From contig NZ_JANUGU010000002.1 of NCBI RefSeq assembly GCF_024753145.1, positions 434,001 to 498,000 on the forward strand: 64,000 bases of DNA, written 5' to 3'. Positions 1-8,979 of the stretch are shown here, in pieces. The notes beneath the pieces are model-generated. The model searched no databases. It was not told the origin of the DNA and was given only the letters and a program-made list of their open reading frames with translations. The translations under genes and the position numbers were made by a program. The DNA comes from Massilia terrae (GTDB lineage Bacteria > Pseudomonadota > Gammaproteobacteria > Burkholderiales > Burkholderiaceae_D). Within the stretch, counting starts at the first letter, position 1. The number at the start of each line of letters is the position of its first letter.

Positions 1-1153
1 TCGTCGACGTTCCGTCCGTGTAAGTGACTTTGAACAATTGGGACGTCTGGTTACCTTGGACCGCGGTAGCCATCATGCGCAGCGACGAGTACTGACCGGC
101 CGGAAGCTGGATCGTCTGCCCCGCTGCGCTCACATCGTTCTTGGCATTGGCCGCCCCATAGTTATAGGTGACGCCATTGAAGGTCGTCGACGACCCCAGC
201 AGGTTGGCGGAATAGGCAAAACCCTTGTTGTCCAGGCCGCTCGTGCTGGCGAACGTCGTGCCGTCGGTAAAGACGCCCCAACGGGTGAAAGCGGTCGACA
301 GGCTGACCGGCGTGCCGGGCGGCGGCGCCGTCGTCGTGCCCAGCACGCCGGCCAGGACCACCACGTTCCGGTTGCTCGGCAAGGTCAGGCTGGTCACCGT
401 CTTCGCGCTATTGATCGGGAACGAGTAGCCGTACAAATAGAAGGTGCGGTTGTCCTTGGTGCCATCGGGATTATTACGGTATGCCATCGTGACCGCTTTC
501 GATTCGCCCGGATAGTTCTGAGGACTGAACCAATCGCTCATGCTTTGTGTGAGCGTCGTACTGGTGCCGTCGGAATAATTCACGATGAAGGTTTGCGACG
601 CCTGGCTTCCCTGGACGCCAGTGGCGAGCAGGTTCAGCGTGTTGTACTGGCCGGACGGCAGCGCGATGGTCGTGTTGTACCAGGCGTCCAGCGTATCCGC
701 CGAGCCCAGCGTGAACGTGGTGTTGTTCCACGTGACCGTCGAACCGAGCAGCGTCGCCGAGTAGGCGTAACCGCCGCCATCGATGCCGCCATTGGTGATC
801 GCCGTGCCGTCGGTGGACCGGGCCTCGGCGTTGTAGGCGCCGGTCGGATAGGGGTTGATGCCAAGGCCGTTGTTGATGGCGCTGGCATAGGCCTGGGTCT
901 TGTTCTGGCCGTTGTAGGTCTGGCCGACGATGTCGTCATACAGCCACAAGAAGCCGCCGGTGATGCCGCACTGGTTCCTCCAGTTCTGCATCTGGGTCTG
1001 CATGCCCGGCGGCGTGTAGTTGGAATCCCACAGACCGGGGAAAACCGGCAGGCTGCCGAAATTCCAGCCCGAGCACGGCGAATTGCCTGCGCCGCCCGAA
1101 TAAGCCTGCAAGTGCACGCCATTGGAAGCAGGTCGATGCGCAGCGCGACGCAT
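1..1153 (-). pseudogene. C-terminal part of a secreted carbohydrate-binding protein, 5'-truncated and cut by window edge
   Basis: One minus-strand frame stays open from about 1300 to the left edge. From roughly residue 11 after the only ATG (1153) it reads like real protein: a stretch ending GGFLWLYDDIVG, which resembles the end of a TIM-barrel hydrolase (uncertain), then two tandem beta-sandwich repeats. Repeat 1 contains GGGYAYSATLLG, GSQASQTFIVNYSDGTST and NRTFYLYGYSF; repeat 2 contains KGFAYSANLLG and GNQTSQLFKVTYTDGTST; a PPPGTP linker separates them. A secreted glycan-active protein would need a signal peptide and a full catalytic domain, and neither precedes the homologous part. The residues before it (MRRAAHRPAS) look like an unrelated junction. 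I infer a 5'-deleted remnant, perhaps removed when the receptor locus was joined here. The stop lies outside the window. Confidence 0.6.
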
Positions 1154-1222
1154 GCACAGCCCACGGGTCCCATGAGCGGCCGCATTGTGTTTTTCGGTTG
1201 CCCTCGTTTGTTTTTTCGTAGC

Positions 1223-1253
1223 TTGATTTGGCGTCGATTGTCGGTGATATATT
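1223..1253 (+). promoter_or_regulatory. Possible promoter of the TonB receptor gene
   Basis: TTGATT at 1223-1228 and TATATT at 1248-1253 have a long 19-bp spacer, so this is a weak sigma70 call. It would place the transcription start just before the palindromic operator at 1266-1285, where a bound repressor would block elongation. Confidence 0.3.
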
Positions 1254-1265
1254 AAAAAACCGATT

Positions 1266-1285
1266 GTATTGAATATATAGAATAC
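1266..1285. promoter_or_regulatory. Operator candidate 1 of the fucose regulon
   Basis: GTATTGAATATATAGAATAC is an imperfect palindrome with 8 of 10 pairs matching. It matches a site before fucP (13562-13581) at 17 of 20 positions and a second one there (13478-13497) at 15 of 20. It lies 40 bp before the receptor start. The neighbouring GntR/FCD regulator is the likely ligand; this is inferred from position only. Confidence 0.6.
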
Positions 1286-1324
1286 ATAGAGCTGTTGTCG
1301 CATACCTATAACGGAGACAAAATC

Positions 1325-4300
1325 GTGAGAGAGAGTACCCCGCACCCGCTTCGGCCGAAGCGCCTGAGCTTTGCCGTGTCGATGGCCCTGGCGTCGCTGG
1401 TGGCGAGCAATGTCGCGCTGGCCCAGGAAAATCCGGCACCGCCCGCCGATGCCGCCGGCGCGGAAAAAGTGGCCGTGGTGGTGGTGAGCGCGACCCGCGC
1501 ATCGCAGCAGTCGAGCATCGACCGCAAGAAGAACGCGGCCACAGCGATCGATTCGATCGTGGCCGAAGACGTCGGCTCGCTGCCGGACCGGAACATCGGC
1601 GAAGCGATCTCGCGCATGTCGGGCATCGCGCTGGACCGCGGCGATTACGGCGAAGGCGTCAGCGTCGCCGTGCGCGGCAACTCGGCCGACCTGACCCGCG
1701 TCGAGATCGACGGCCAGGGCGTGCAATCGGCCGGCGGCGCCGACATGGGCGGCAACAGCGGCGCCAGCGGCCGCGCGGTCGAGTTCCGCCAGCTGTCGTC
1801 GGACCTGATCAAGAGCGTGGACGTGGTCAAGGGCTCGACCGCCGACATGACCGAGGGTTCGCTCGGCGGCGGGATCATCATCAAGACCCGTACCGGCCTC
1901 GATTTCAAGAAGCCCTTCGTGTCGCTGCGCGTGGCCGGCACCCAGACCTCGCTGAACAAGAAGTGGGAGCCGGACGCCAACCTGATCCTGGCCGACAAAT
2001 TCCTCGACGGCCGCCTCGGCCTGCTGCTGAACGCGTCGACGACCACGCTGGCCAACGAAATGCACTCGCAGCAGAACGCGTTCAGCGCGCTGCAGGGCTA
2101 CTATCGCGTGGCCGACTTCGACAATTCGCCGCAGAAGACCTTCAGCTTCCTTCCGAATACCCTGAACAAGGCCGACGCCAGCGTCAACCAGCCGCTCCTG
2201 CAGTCGCCGCTGACCGCCGGCGGCTTCTTCAACTCCGCGACCCCGATGTCGGTGCTGACCCAGTCGGCCGCCGCCCAGACCAAGGCCGACTGCTACGCGG
2301 CCTTCCCGGCGATCAGCGCCACCCAGCTGAACGCGATCGCATCGGCCAGCCGCAACGCGGCCCAGGCCCAGCGCGGCAACGAGCTGGCCACCTGCCTGAA
2401 CCAGTGGAACGACTACACGCCGTCGAACGTGCGCTACTTCGTCAAGCGCGAGATCGACCGCCGCCAGAACCTGGACCTGCGCGCCGACTTCAAGGTCAAC
2501 AACCAGCTGACCGTGTATGCCAAGGGCAGCTACAACCGCCGCCGCGACGACCTGTCGCAGCTCACCTACACCCTGGGCAACGTGCTGACCAACACCGGCA
2601 CCACGATCAGCCCGGCCTACACCGGCGCGACCTTCGTCGACAACAACACGACCGGCGTGCGCAGCGCGGTGCCGGGCTCCGGCTACTACGTCTACGACTA
2701 CCCGACCACGCGCAGCAGCGGCTACCCGCTGGCGGGCACCGTGGTCAACATCGTGCCAAGCTCCATCGTCACCGACGCCAACCACCACCTGACCTCGTAC
2801 ACGATCACCGACGGCCAGGCCACCACCGACCAGCTGCACGACGTCGCCTACGTGACGGCGAAGTACATGCAGCTGGGCGGCGCCTACAAGAACGGCCCAC
2901 TGACCACGGAGTTCTTCATCGGCGACGCGCGCTCGGACTTCCGGCGCGCCCAGAAGCGGATCAGCTTCACCAACTTCTACGGCCCGACCACGATGTCGGT
3001 GCTGCCGAACGGGCTGTGGACCTACAGCTTCCCGGGCAGCGGCTTCAACCAGGCCGACCCGGCCCAGTATGTGCGCGTGTTCCCGGCCACCTCGAACGCC
3101 TCGGCGCAGCCGCTTGGCCCGCTCAACACGCGCGCCACGCCGGCCTACACCATCGCCCAGCAACCCCTGCTGAGTTCTTCGTCGCCGCGCACCGAAGCAT
3201 TCTGGAACCCGCAGATCCGCGCCACCGAGGAACGCACCGCCAAGTTCGACATGGCTTACGCGACGCCCGACTCGATCCCCTACATCAAGCGCATCAAGGC
3301 CGGCTTCAACCTGCGCGACAACCTGGTCGACAACTGGAACCCCGGCGACGGCAACAGCGGCGGCATCGTGATGCAGGCGGCGGTCGGCACCTACGGCCAG
3401 CCCGGCTACCAGGCGCCGATCGTGCTGCCGACGCCGATCGCGCGCACCGTGGTCCAGGCCTGCCAGGATACCGCCGGCTCGCTGGCGCCGGGCGGCAAGG
3501 CCTGCCAGTACGGCTACCTGTCCAGCCCCGACCCGCGCCTGGCCAATAACGGCACGCTGCAACTGACGCCACAGCAGTTCCAGGACCTGGTGGGGAATGT
3601 GCTGACCGGGCCAGCCACGTCGACCCAGCTGTTCAGCGGCGCCAAGGGACGTCCGGCCGGCATGCTCGACAACTGGACCCAGATCGACGTCGAGAAGGCC
3701 TTCGCCATCATCGGCGCGCCCAACACCAATTACGACTGCGTAAAGAGCTGCACCGCCAACGACGGCAAGGTGTATGACCAGCCGGTGCAGAAGCTGAAGG
3801 AGCGCACCCAGGCCTTCTACGTGATGGGCGACTTCGACATCGACCACCTGCCGTTCACCGACATCGCCCTGCCCTTCGGCTGGCAGATCGACGGCAACCT
3901 CGGCTACCGCTTCGTGCGCACCAAGGTCAGTGGCGTGGGCATGATGACGCTGACCTCGATCACGCCGACCGCGTCCTACGACCCGCTGAACCCGACCGCG
4001 CCGGGCGGCACCATCACCAACACCTACATCCGCAACACCGCGGTCAGCGCCAAGACCACGGACTTCCTGCCGATCTATAACCTGGCGATGTGGGCGGTCC
4101 CGGACAAGCTGGTGGTGCGCTACAACCGCGCGCGCACCGTGGCGCGTCCGCCGATCACCCAGCTGCTGCCGGCCGGCACCTGCACCTATGACGAAACGCT
4201 GGCGGTGGGCGGCGACATCGCCCAGCGCTGCAGCGGCACGCTCGGCAACCCGTCCTTGCAGGCGCAGAAGAACCTGAACCAGAACCTCAGCCTCGAGTTC

Positions 4301-5053
4301 TACCCGAACAAGGACACGATGTTCTCGGCCGCCGCGTTCAACCAGAAGGGCATCATCGGTCCGGCGCTGAGCCAGGGCGTGAACAAGCTGCCGCTGTTCT
4401 CCGGCTCGCCGCTGGTCGATCCGGCCACCGGCACCGACCTGTCGAGCATCCCCTTCAACTACTCGATGTGGATGAACGGCGCCGCAACCACCCGCAAGGG
4501 CGTGGAACTGGGCACCAAGACCGCCTTCACCTTCCTGCCGTGGGCGCTGCGCTACACCGGCTTCGACGCCAACGTGACGCGCCTGCGTTCGGTCACCACC
4601 ACGGAAAATGCGGTCGACTTGCTGACCGGCGAGCCGCTGCCGCCGCAGCGCGAGTCGAAGTACACGTACAACTGGGCGGTGTGGTATGACGACGGCCGCC
4701 TGTCGGCGCGCGTCGCGGTGCAGGCCGTGGCGTACTCGTTCTCCTGCATCGCGGGCTGCACCCAGCAGGCCGCGATCCAGAACTATCCGGCGGTCGGGGT
4801 CCAGCTGACCAAGTTCCCGTACAACCCGGGCTCGCCGGACTACAAGGACACCACGCGCTTCATCGACGCCAAGATCTCGTACAAGCTGCAACCGAACGTC
4901 GAGGTTTTCATCGAAGGCCGCAACCTCGGCAACGCCACCACCACCAACAGCCAGCGCATGTCCACCCCGTTCGCCGACGGCACGCCGAACCTGCTCGACT
5001 ATTCGTACGCCGGCCGCCGTATCATGGTTGGCCTGAACTTCCGCAACCTGTAA
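1325..5053 (+). CDS. TonB-dependent receptor for fucosylated glycan uptake
   Basis: Outer-membrane beta-barrel receptor of 1242 residues, long for the class and typical of glycan-uptake receptors of the Xanthomonas/Caulobacter TonB type. I chose GTG at 1325 because GGAGA (1313-1317) lies 7 bases before it; a TTG at 1295 is in frame but has no ribosome site. A signal peptide ends near ALAQE (about residue 33). VAVVVVSATRA may be the TonB box. The plug follows, with LPDRNIGEAISRMSGI and VAVRGNSADLTRVEIDG, and the C-terminus has the final barrel strand AGRRIMVGLNFRNL. The GH95 gene starts 12 bases after the stop, so they form one operon. The fucosyl substrate is inferred from the neighbours. Confidence 0.9.
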   Translation: MRESTPHPLRPKRLSFAVSMALASLVASNVALAQENPAPPADAAGAEKVAVVVVSATRASQQSSIDRKKNAATAIDSIVAEDVGSLPDRNIGEAISRMSGIALDRGDYGEGVSVAVRGNSADLTRVEIDGQGVQSAGGADMGGNSGASGRAVEFRQLSSDLIKSVDVVKGSTADMTEGSLGGGIIIKTRTGLDFKKPFVSLRVAGTQTSLNKKWEPDANLILADKFLDGRLGLLLNASTTTLANEMHSQQNAFSALQGYYRVADFDNSPQKTFSFLPNTLNKADASVNQPLLQSPLTAGGFFNSATPMSVLTQSAAAQTKADCYAAFPAISATQLNAIASASRNAAQAQRGNELATCLNQWNDYTPSNVRYFVKREIDRRQNLDLRADFKVNNQLTVYAKGSYNRRRDDLSQLTYTLGNVLTNTGTTISPAYTGATFVDNNTTGVRSAVPGSGYYVYDYPTTRSSGYPLAGTVVNIVPSSIVTDANHHLTSYTITDGQATTDQLHDVAYVTAKYMQLGGAYKNGPLTTEFFIGDARSDFRRAQKRISFTNFYGPTTMSVLPNGLWTYSFPGSGFNQADPAQYVRVFPATSNASAQPLGPLNTRATPAYTIAQQPLLSSSSPRTEAFWNPQIRATEERTAKFDMAYATPDSIPYIKRIKAGFNLRDNLVDNWNPGDGNSGGIVMQAAVGTYGQPGYQAPIVLPTPIARTVVQACQDTAGSLAPGGKACQYGYLSSPDPRLANNGTLQLTPQQFQDLVGNVLTGPATSTQLFSGAKGRPAGMLDNWTQIDVEKAFAIIGAPNTNYDCVKSCTANDGKVYDQPVQKLKERTQAFYVMGDFDIDHLPFTDIALPFGWQIDGNLGYRFVRTKVSGVGMMTLTSITPTASYDPLNPTAPGGTITNTYIRNTAVSAKTTDFLPIYNLAMWAVPDKLVVRYNRARTVARPPITQLLPAGTCTYDETLAVGGDIAQRCSGTLGNPSLQAQKNLNQNLSLEFYPNKDTMFSAAAFNQKGIIGPALSQGVNKLPLFSGSPLVDPATGTDLSSIPFNYSMWMNGAATTRKGVELGTKTAFTFLPWALRYTGFDANVTRLRSVTTTENAVDLLTGEPLPPQRESKYTYNWAVWYDDGRLSARVAVQAVAYSFSCIAGCTQQAAIQNYPAVGVQLTKFPYNPGSPDYKDTTRFIDAKISYKLQPNVEVFIEGRNLGNATTTNSQRMSTPFADGTPNLLDYSYAGRRIMVGLNFRNL

Positions 5054-5065
5054 CCGGAGACGCAA

Positions 5066-7519
5066 GTGAATCGACAAAATCCCCATCGGCCGGCGCGGCG
5101 CAGCTTCCTCGTCACGAGCGGCCTGGCGCTGGCCATGCCGGGCCTCGCCAGCGCCACCGTGGTGGCCAAGACCACGGATGGGCGCGACAGCCTGAGCCTG
5201 TGGTACGACAAGCCTGCCGGCCCGTGGGTCGAAGCGCTCCCGATCGGTAACGGGCGACTGGGCGCCATGGTGTTCGGCCGCGCCGCTCAGGAGCGGCTAC
5301 AGCTGAACGAGGACACGCTGTTTGCCGGCGGTCCCTACGATCCGGCCAACCCGGACGCGCTGGCGGCGCTGCCCAAGGTGCGCGCTCTGATCGACCAGGA
5401 GAAATTCAAGGAGGCGGCGGAGCTGGCCAGCGCCTCGATGATGGGCAAGCCGGTGCGCCAGATGCCGTACGGCGCGGCGGGCGATCTCCTGATCGACTTC
5501 CTCAACGTGAAAGGCGCCACAAGCTACCAGCGCTCGCTCGACCTGGACAGCGCGATCGCTACTACCCGCTTTACCGATGGCGCCACCCGGCACTTGCGCG
5601 AAGCCTTCGCCAGCGCGCCGGATGGCGTTGTCGTGCTGCGCCTGGCCATGCGGGGCGGCGGCCTGCTGGACCTGGACCTCGGCTACCGCGCACCGGCGAA
5701 CGTCAAGTCCCCCGGCACGCAGACACCGCCAGCGCCCTTCACTGGCGCGGCCTGGGACGAACGCGAATCGACGGACGCCGGCATACGCCCGGCTGCGCTG
5801 TCGATCCGCCCCGACGGCGATGGTGCGCTGCTGATCGAGGGCCGCAACCAGGCGGCCCAGGGCATCGAAGGCGCGCTGCGCTACGCGGTGCGGGTGCGCG
5901 CCGCCAGCGACGGCAAGGTCGGCGCCGTCGGCGATCGCCTGCAGGTGCGCGGCGCCAGCACCGTCACGCTGCTGGTGTCCTGCGCCACCAGCTACGTCAA
6001 CTACGCCGACGTCAGCGGCGACCCGGTCGCGCTGGTGCGCGAGCGGACCGAGGCCGCCGCGCGCAAGCCCTATGACCGCCTGAAGGCCGACCACGTGGCG
6101 GCGCACCAGGCGCTGTTCAAGCGCTTCTCGATCCGCATCGGCAGCGGTGCGGTGGACAAACGGCCGACATACCAGCGCATCGCCGTGTCCGAGACCGAAG
6201 CGGATCCTGGCCTCGCGGCGCTGTACGTGCAGTACGCGCGCTACCTGCTGCTGTCGTCCTCGCGCCCCGGCTCGCAGCCGGCCAACCTGCAGGGCCGGTG
6301 GAACGAAGGGAACAACCCGCCATGGGGCGGCAAGTACACGATCAACATCAACACCGAGATGAACTACTGGCCGGCGCACCCTGCCAATCTGCGCGAATGC
6401 GTCGAGCCGGTGTTGCGCATGCTCGAGGACCTGGCCGTGACCGGCGCCGTGGTCGCGCGCAAGCACTACGGCGCGCGCGGCTGGGTCACCCACCACAACA
6501 CCGACCTGTGGCGCGCCACCGCGCCGATCGACGGCCCGAACTTCGGCATGTGGCCGCTCGGCGGAGCGTGGATGTGCAAGACGCTGTGGGACCACTACGA
6601 ATACCATCCGGACGAGGCCTGGCTGCGCCGCATCTATCCGCTGCTGAAAGGCGCGTCCCTGTTTTTCGTGGACGTCATGGTCGAGGATCCCAAGGGCCGC
6701 GGCCTGGTGACCTCGCCCTCGATGTCGCCCGAACACAACCACCATCCCGGCGCCGCGCTGTGCGCCGGGCCGGCGATGGACCGCCAGATCATCCGCGACT
6801 TGTTTGCATGGACCTTGCAGGCGCACGCTGTGCTCAAGGATCCGGACGCCGGCTTCGCGAAGACGCTCGAAGCGACGCGCGCGCGCCTGCCCGCCGACCG
6901 CATCGGTGCGCTGGGCCAGCTGCAGGAATGGCTGGAAGACTGGGACCTGCCGCACGACACCCACCGCCACGTGTCGCACCTGTATGGCGTCTACCCGAGT
7001 GAACAGATCAACGTGCGCGACACGCCCGACCTGATCAAGGCGGCCAAGGTGTCGCTCGACATCCGTGGCGACAAGTCGACCGGCTGGGCAACGGCGTGGC
7101 GGCTGGTGCTGTGGGCGCGCATGGGCGATGGCGACCGTGCGCATTCGATCCTCAGCGGCCTGCTCGGGCCGACGCGCACTTATCCGAACATGTTCGACGC
7201 GCACCCGCCGTTCCAGATCGACGGCAATTTCGGCGGCACCGCGGGCATTCTCGAAATGATCGTGCAGTCCTGGGGCGGCGAGATCCTGCTGCTGCCCGCG
7301 CTGCCGGCGGCGTGGCCGGACGGATCGCTGCGCGGCGTGCGTGCGCGTGGCGGCGTGGAGCTCGACATCGACTGGGCCGGGCATCGCGTCCAGCGCCTGG
7401 CCTTGCGCGGGCGCGCGGGCGACAAGCTGAAGCTGCGCTACGGTGCGCGTGTGCTGGACATCACGCTCGATGGCACAGGCCGCGCGAGCATTGACGGCCG
7501 CCAGTTGCAGGCGGCGTAA
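5066..7519 (+). CDS. GH95 alpha-L-fucosidase, Tat-exported
   Basis: Hydrolyses terminal alpha-L-fucose, usually alpha-1,2-linked, by an inverting mechanism. GTG start with GGAGA at 5056-5060. The N-terminus carries a Tat signal (RRSFLVTSG) and an alanine-rich cleavage region, so the folded enzyme acts in the periplasm or outside. The N-terminal beta domain has PIGNGRLGAMVFG and LNEDTLFAGGP (residues 59-90). Catalytic features of the family are present: N427 and N429 in YTININTEMNYW, E556 in SPSMSPE as the general acid, and D719 in QIDGNFGG. Length (817 aa) is normal. It shares an operon with the TonB receptor and supplies L-fucose to the pathway encoded at 8980-16482. Confidence 0.93.
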   Translation: MNRQNPHRPARRSFLVTSGLALAMPGLASATVVAKTTDGRDSLSLWYDKPAGPWVEALPIGNGRLGAMVFGRAAQERLQLNEDTLFAGGPYDPANPDALAALPKVRALIDQEKFKEAAELASASMMGKPVRQMPYGAAGDLLIDFLNVKGATSYQRSLDLDSAIATTRFTDGATRHLREAFASAPDGVVVLRLAMRGGGLLDLDLGYRAPANVKSPGTQTPPAPFTGAAWDERESTDAGIRPAALSIRPDGDGALLIEGRNQAAQGIEGALRYAVRVRAASDGKVGAVGDRLQVRGASTVTLLVSCATSYVNYADVSGDPVALVRERTEAAARKPYDRLKADHVAAHQALFKRFSIRIGSGAVDKRPTYQRIAVSETEADPGLAALYVQYARYLLLSSSRPGSQPANLQGRWNEGNNPPWGGKYTININTEMNYWPAHPANLRECVEPVLRMLEDLAVTGAVVARKHYGARGWVTHHNTDLWRATAPIDGPNFGMWPLGGAWMCKTLWDHYEYHPDEAWLRRIYPLLKGASLFFVDVMVEDPKGRGLVTSPSMSPEHNHHPGAALCAGPAMDRQIIRDLFAWTLQAHAVLKDPDAGFAKTLEATRARLPADRIGALGQLQEWLEDWDLPHDTHRHVSHLYGVYPSEQINVRDTPDLIKAAKVSLDIRGDKSTGWATAWRLVLWARMGDGDRAHSILSGLLGPTRTYPNMFDAHPPFQIDGNFGGTAGILEMIVQSWGGEILLLPALPAAWPDGSLRGVRARGGVELDIDWAGHRVQRLALRGRAGDKLKLRYGARVLDITLDGTGRASIDGRQLQAA

Positions 7520-7530
7520 CAGGGCGTCTC

Positions 7531-7562
7531 ACGTTGCGCGAGCGAGCGCGCAACGTTTTTTG
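7531..7562 (+). terminator. Rho-independent terminator after the GH95 gene
   Basis: A 10-bp stem ACGTTGCGCG/CGCGCAACGT with a 6-base loop is followed by a T run. It ends the receptor-fucosidase transcript. Confidence 0.85.
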
Positions 7563-7563
7563 C

Positions 7564-7594
7564 GTGGAGCGGCGACGGTCGCTCCACTTTTTTT
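7564..7594 (+). terminator. Second, tandem terminator
   Basis: An 8-bp stem GTGGAGCG/CGCTCCAC with an 8-base loop is followed directly by eight T residues. The tandem arrangement should give tight termination before the convergent catabolic operon. Confidence 0.8.
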
Positions 7595-7625
7595 GCTGTC
7601 TACGCAAAAAAGAGAACGTCGTTCC

Positions 7626-7635
7626 CGCGCAGGCG
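7626..7635. repeat. Target-site duplication, left copy
   Basis: The 10-bp direct repeat CGCGCAGGCG abuts the left IS end; the identical copy is at 8943-8952. The exact match indicates a simple transposition that has not been scrambled. Confidence 0.9.
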
Positions 7636-8942
7636 CACTGCTGTCCGGAATAATTTTGTTGACATGGTCATGCGAATAGGCGTGACTGAATGTGCGCGAG
7701 GTTTCTCTCCCGTCGCCGTCGTTCTCGGTAATGGGAGGCCTCAGTTTTTACACGCTGGAATAGCGTTGCCCGGATCAGCGTGAGGCATTCCCAGAGGCTA
7801 GTCTTGAGTGCGTGGCGCTGCTTGTACAGTGCTACCAGCAAGTAGCTGATCAGTGCCGTGAGCACTTGGATACGGACTGCGTTTTCGGTCCGTCCCAGGA
7901 ACTTTTTGATCTTCAGATGCTGCTTGATCCATTTAAAGAAGAGCTCAATGCTCCAGCGTTCCTTGTAGCGTTGGGCAATCTCGGGCGCTGTGCTCTCCAG
8001 GTCGTTCGTGGCCAGTACCAGCGGCGTTGCTTTCCCCGGGCGTGCGATGGTGACGCAGCGCAGTGGCTTGATGTACGGATTGGCACGGCCGCCGGGATTG
8101 CGGTGCTTTAGCCGGACGATCTGATCTTGGAGCACAACACCGTTTGCCTCGGCCGGAATTGGCCGTTCGCTTTCGATACGCAAACCGGCGTTGCGTTTGA
8201 AGCGTGTGACGAAGTGCGATCCGGCCTGGTCGATGCTGTGCCACCAGCGGAAGTCGGTGTAGCCCTTGTCGAAGACGTACAGGGCGTTCTTCTTCAATGG
8301 CACCAAGCGCGCCAGTTCGACGTCATTGACGTTGGCAGCGCTAAAGCTGTACCAGTTGGGGATCTCGGTCGCGGTATCCAGCAGTACATGCAGCTTGATG
8401 CCTTGGGTATTGCGGGTCCGGTTCTCCCGCGTCCAACGGTCGAATTCACGTCCTTTGAGAGTGAGCGAGGTCGAATCCAGCAGATACATCAGTTCCTGGG
8501 TATCGCGGCGTAGTTGACGCGACACCTGTCCCATAAGCCACATGGCGGCATCGCTGAACACCACGTCGGAGCGCAGCCTGTTCGCATCAGCCACGGTGGA
8601 TCGCTTGATGCAATCAGTGCCGAGATGGTAGTGATGGTTGCGGTGGCTGTTAAAGCCCGTCTCCAGCGACCGCAACCCCGGCGCCTCGCTTAGCTGCGCG
8701 TAGATCATCGCCACCACATGGTCCCAATGACGAAATCCCTTGCAGTATTTGTCCGCGTTGCGACGCTCGACCAGGCGGTCGAACGTCGATCGTGGCAAGC
8801 CCTTCATTAATTCTTGAAAGCTGGTTATGCTAAACATGGTTGCAGGTTGGTTTTTGAGTTTGGCGACTAGGGGTATACGCCCCTTAACCAATACCTGCAA
8901 CCCCTCCTGCAATAGTCAAGCAAATTATCCCGGACAGCAGTG
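7636..8942 (-). mobile_element. Complete IS4-family insertion sequence, 1307 bp
   Basis: The ends are inverted repeats: the left begins CACTGCTGTCCGGAATAATT and the right, read inward, begins CACTGCTGTCCGGGATAATT. Similarity extends about 28 bp with few mismatches. A 10-bp target duplication flanks it and it carries one intact transposase gene. It sits between the convergent ends of the GH95 gene and the FAH-family gene, inside a REP-like palindrome, so it breaks no coding sequence. Confidence 0.93.
7668..8912 (-). CDS. IS4-family transposase
   Basis: DDE transposase of 414 residues if read from the first ATG; the more likely start is the internal ATG at 8837 (MFSITSFQELMKGLP), giving 389. 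The N-terminal part (FDRLVERRNADKYCKGFRHW) matches the DUF4372-type domain often found in IS4 members. Catalytic residues, numbered from the first Met, are D146 in LLDSTSLTL, D215 in YVFDKGYTD and E323 in the Y-(2)-R-(3)-E segment RYKERWSIELFFKW. The frame is intact, so the element may still be active. Lower GC than the neighbouring catabolic genes fits a mobile origin. Confidence 0.93.
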   Translation of the reverse strand: MQEGLQVLVKGRIPLVAKLKNQPATMFSITSFQELMKGLPRSTFDRLVERRNADKYCKGFRHWDHVVAMIYAQLSEAPGLRSLETGFNSHRNHHYHLGTDCIKRSTVADANRLRSDVVFSDAAMWLMGQVSRQLRRDTQELMYLLDSTSLTLKGREFDRWTRENRTRNTQGIKLHVLLDTATEIPNWYSFSAANVNDVELARLVPLKKNALYVFDKGYTDFRWWHSIDQAGSHFVTRFKRNAGLRIESERPIPAEANGVVLQDQIVRLKHRNPGGRANPYIKPLRCVTIARPGKATPLVLATNDLESTAPEIAQRYKERWSIELFFKWIKQHLKIKKFLGRTENAVRIQVLTALISYLLVALYKQRHALKTSLWECLTLIRATLFQRVKTEASHYRERRRRERNLAHIQSRLFA

Positions 8943-8952
8943 CGCGCAGGCG
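8943..8952. repeat. Target-site duplication, right copy
   Basis: CGCGCAGGCG, identical to the left copy at 7626-7635, directly follows the right inverted repeat of the IS. Confidence 0.9.
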
Positions 8953-8979
8953 CGAACGACGTTCTCTCTTGGGTCTCTT

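Larger units (their letters stand above)
7611..8966. repeat. REP-like palindrome split by the IS element
   Basis: The left half (7611-7635, reading AGAGAACGTCGTTCC then the core) and the right half (8943-8966, reading the core then CGAACGACGTTCTCT) rejoin into one palindrome when the insertion and one target copy are removed. It is a member of the window's REP-like family. Confidence 0.8.

Noticed and set aside
38..1255. Long plus-strand reading frame over the left edge
   Set aside because: It is arginine- and alanine-rich without any domain and lies opposite a frame with clear beta-sandwich repeats.
1295..1324. TTG start for the TonB receptor
   Set aside because: No ribosome site; GTG at 1325 has GGAGA at good spacing and begins right before the signal peptide.
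5297..7384. 695-residue minus-strand frame opposite the GH95 gene
   Set aside because: Composition is typical of the antisense of a high-GC gene (rich in R, H, Q and A), and the plus strand has all GH95 catalytic residues.
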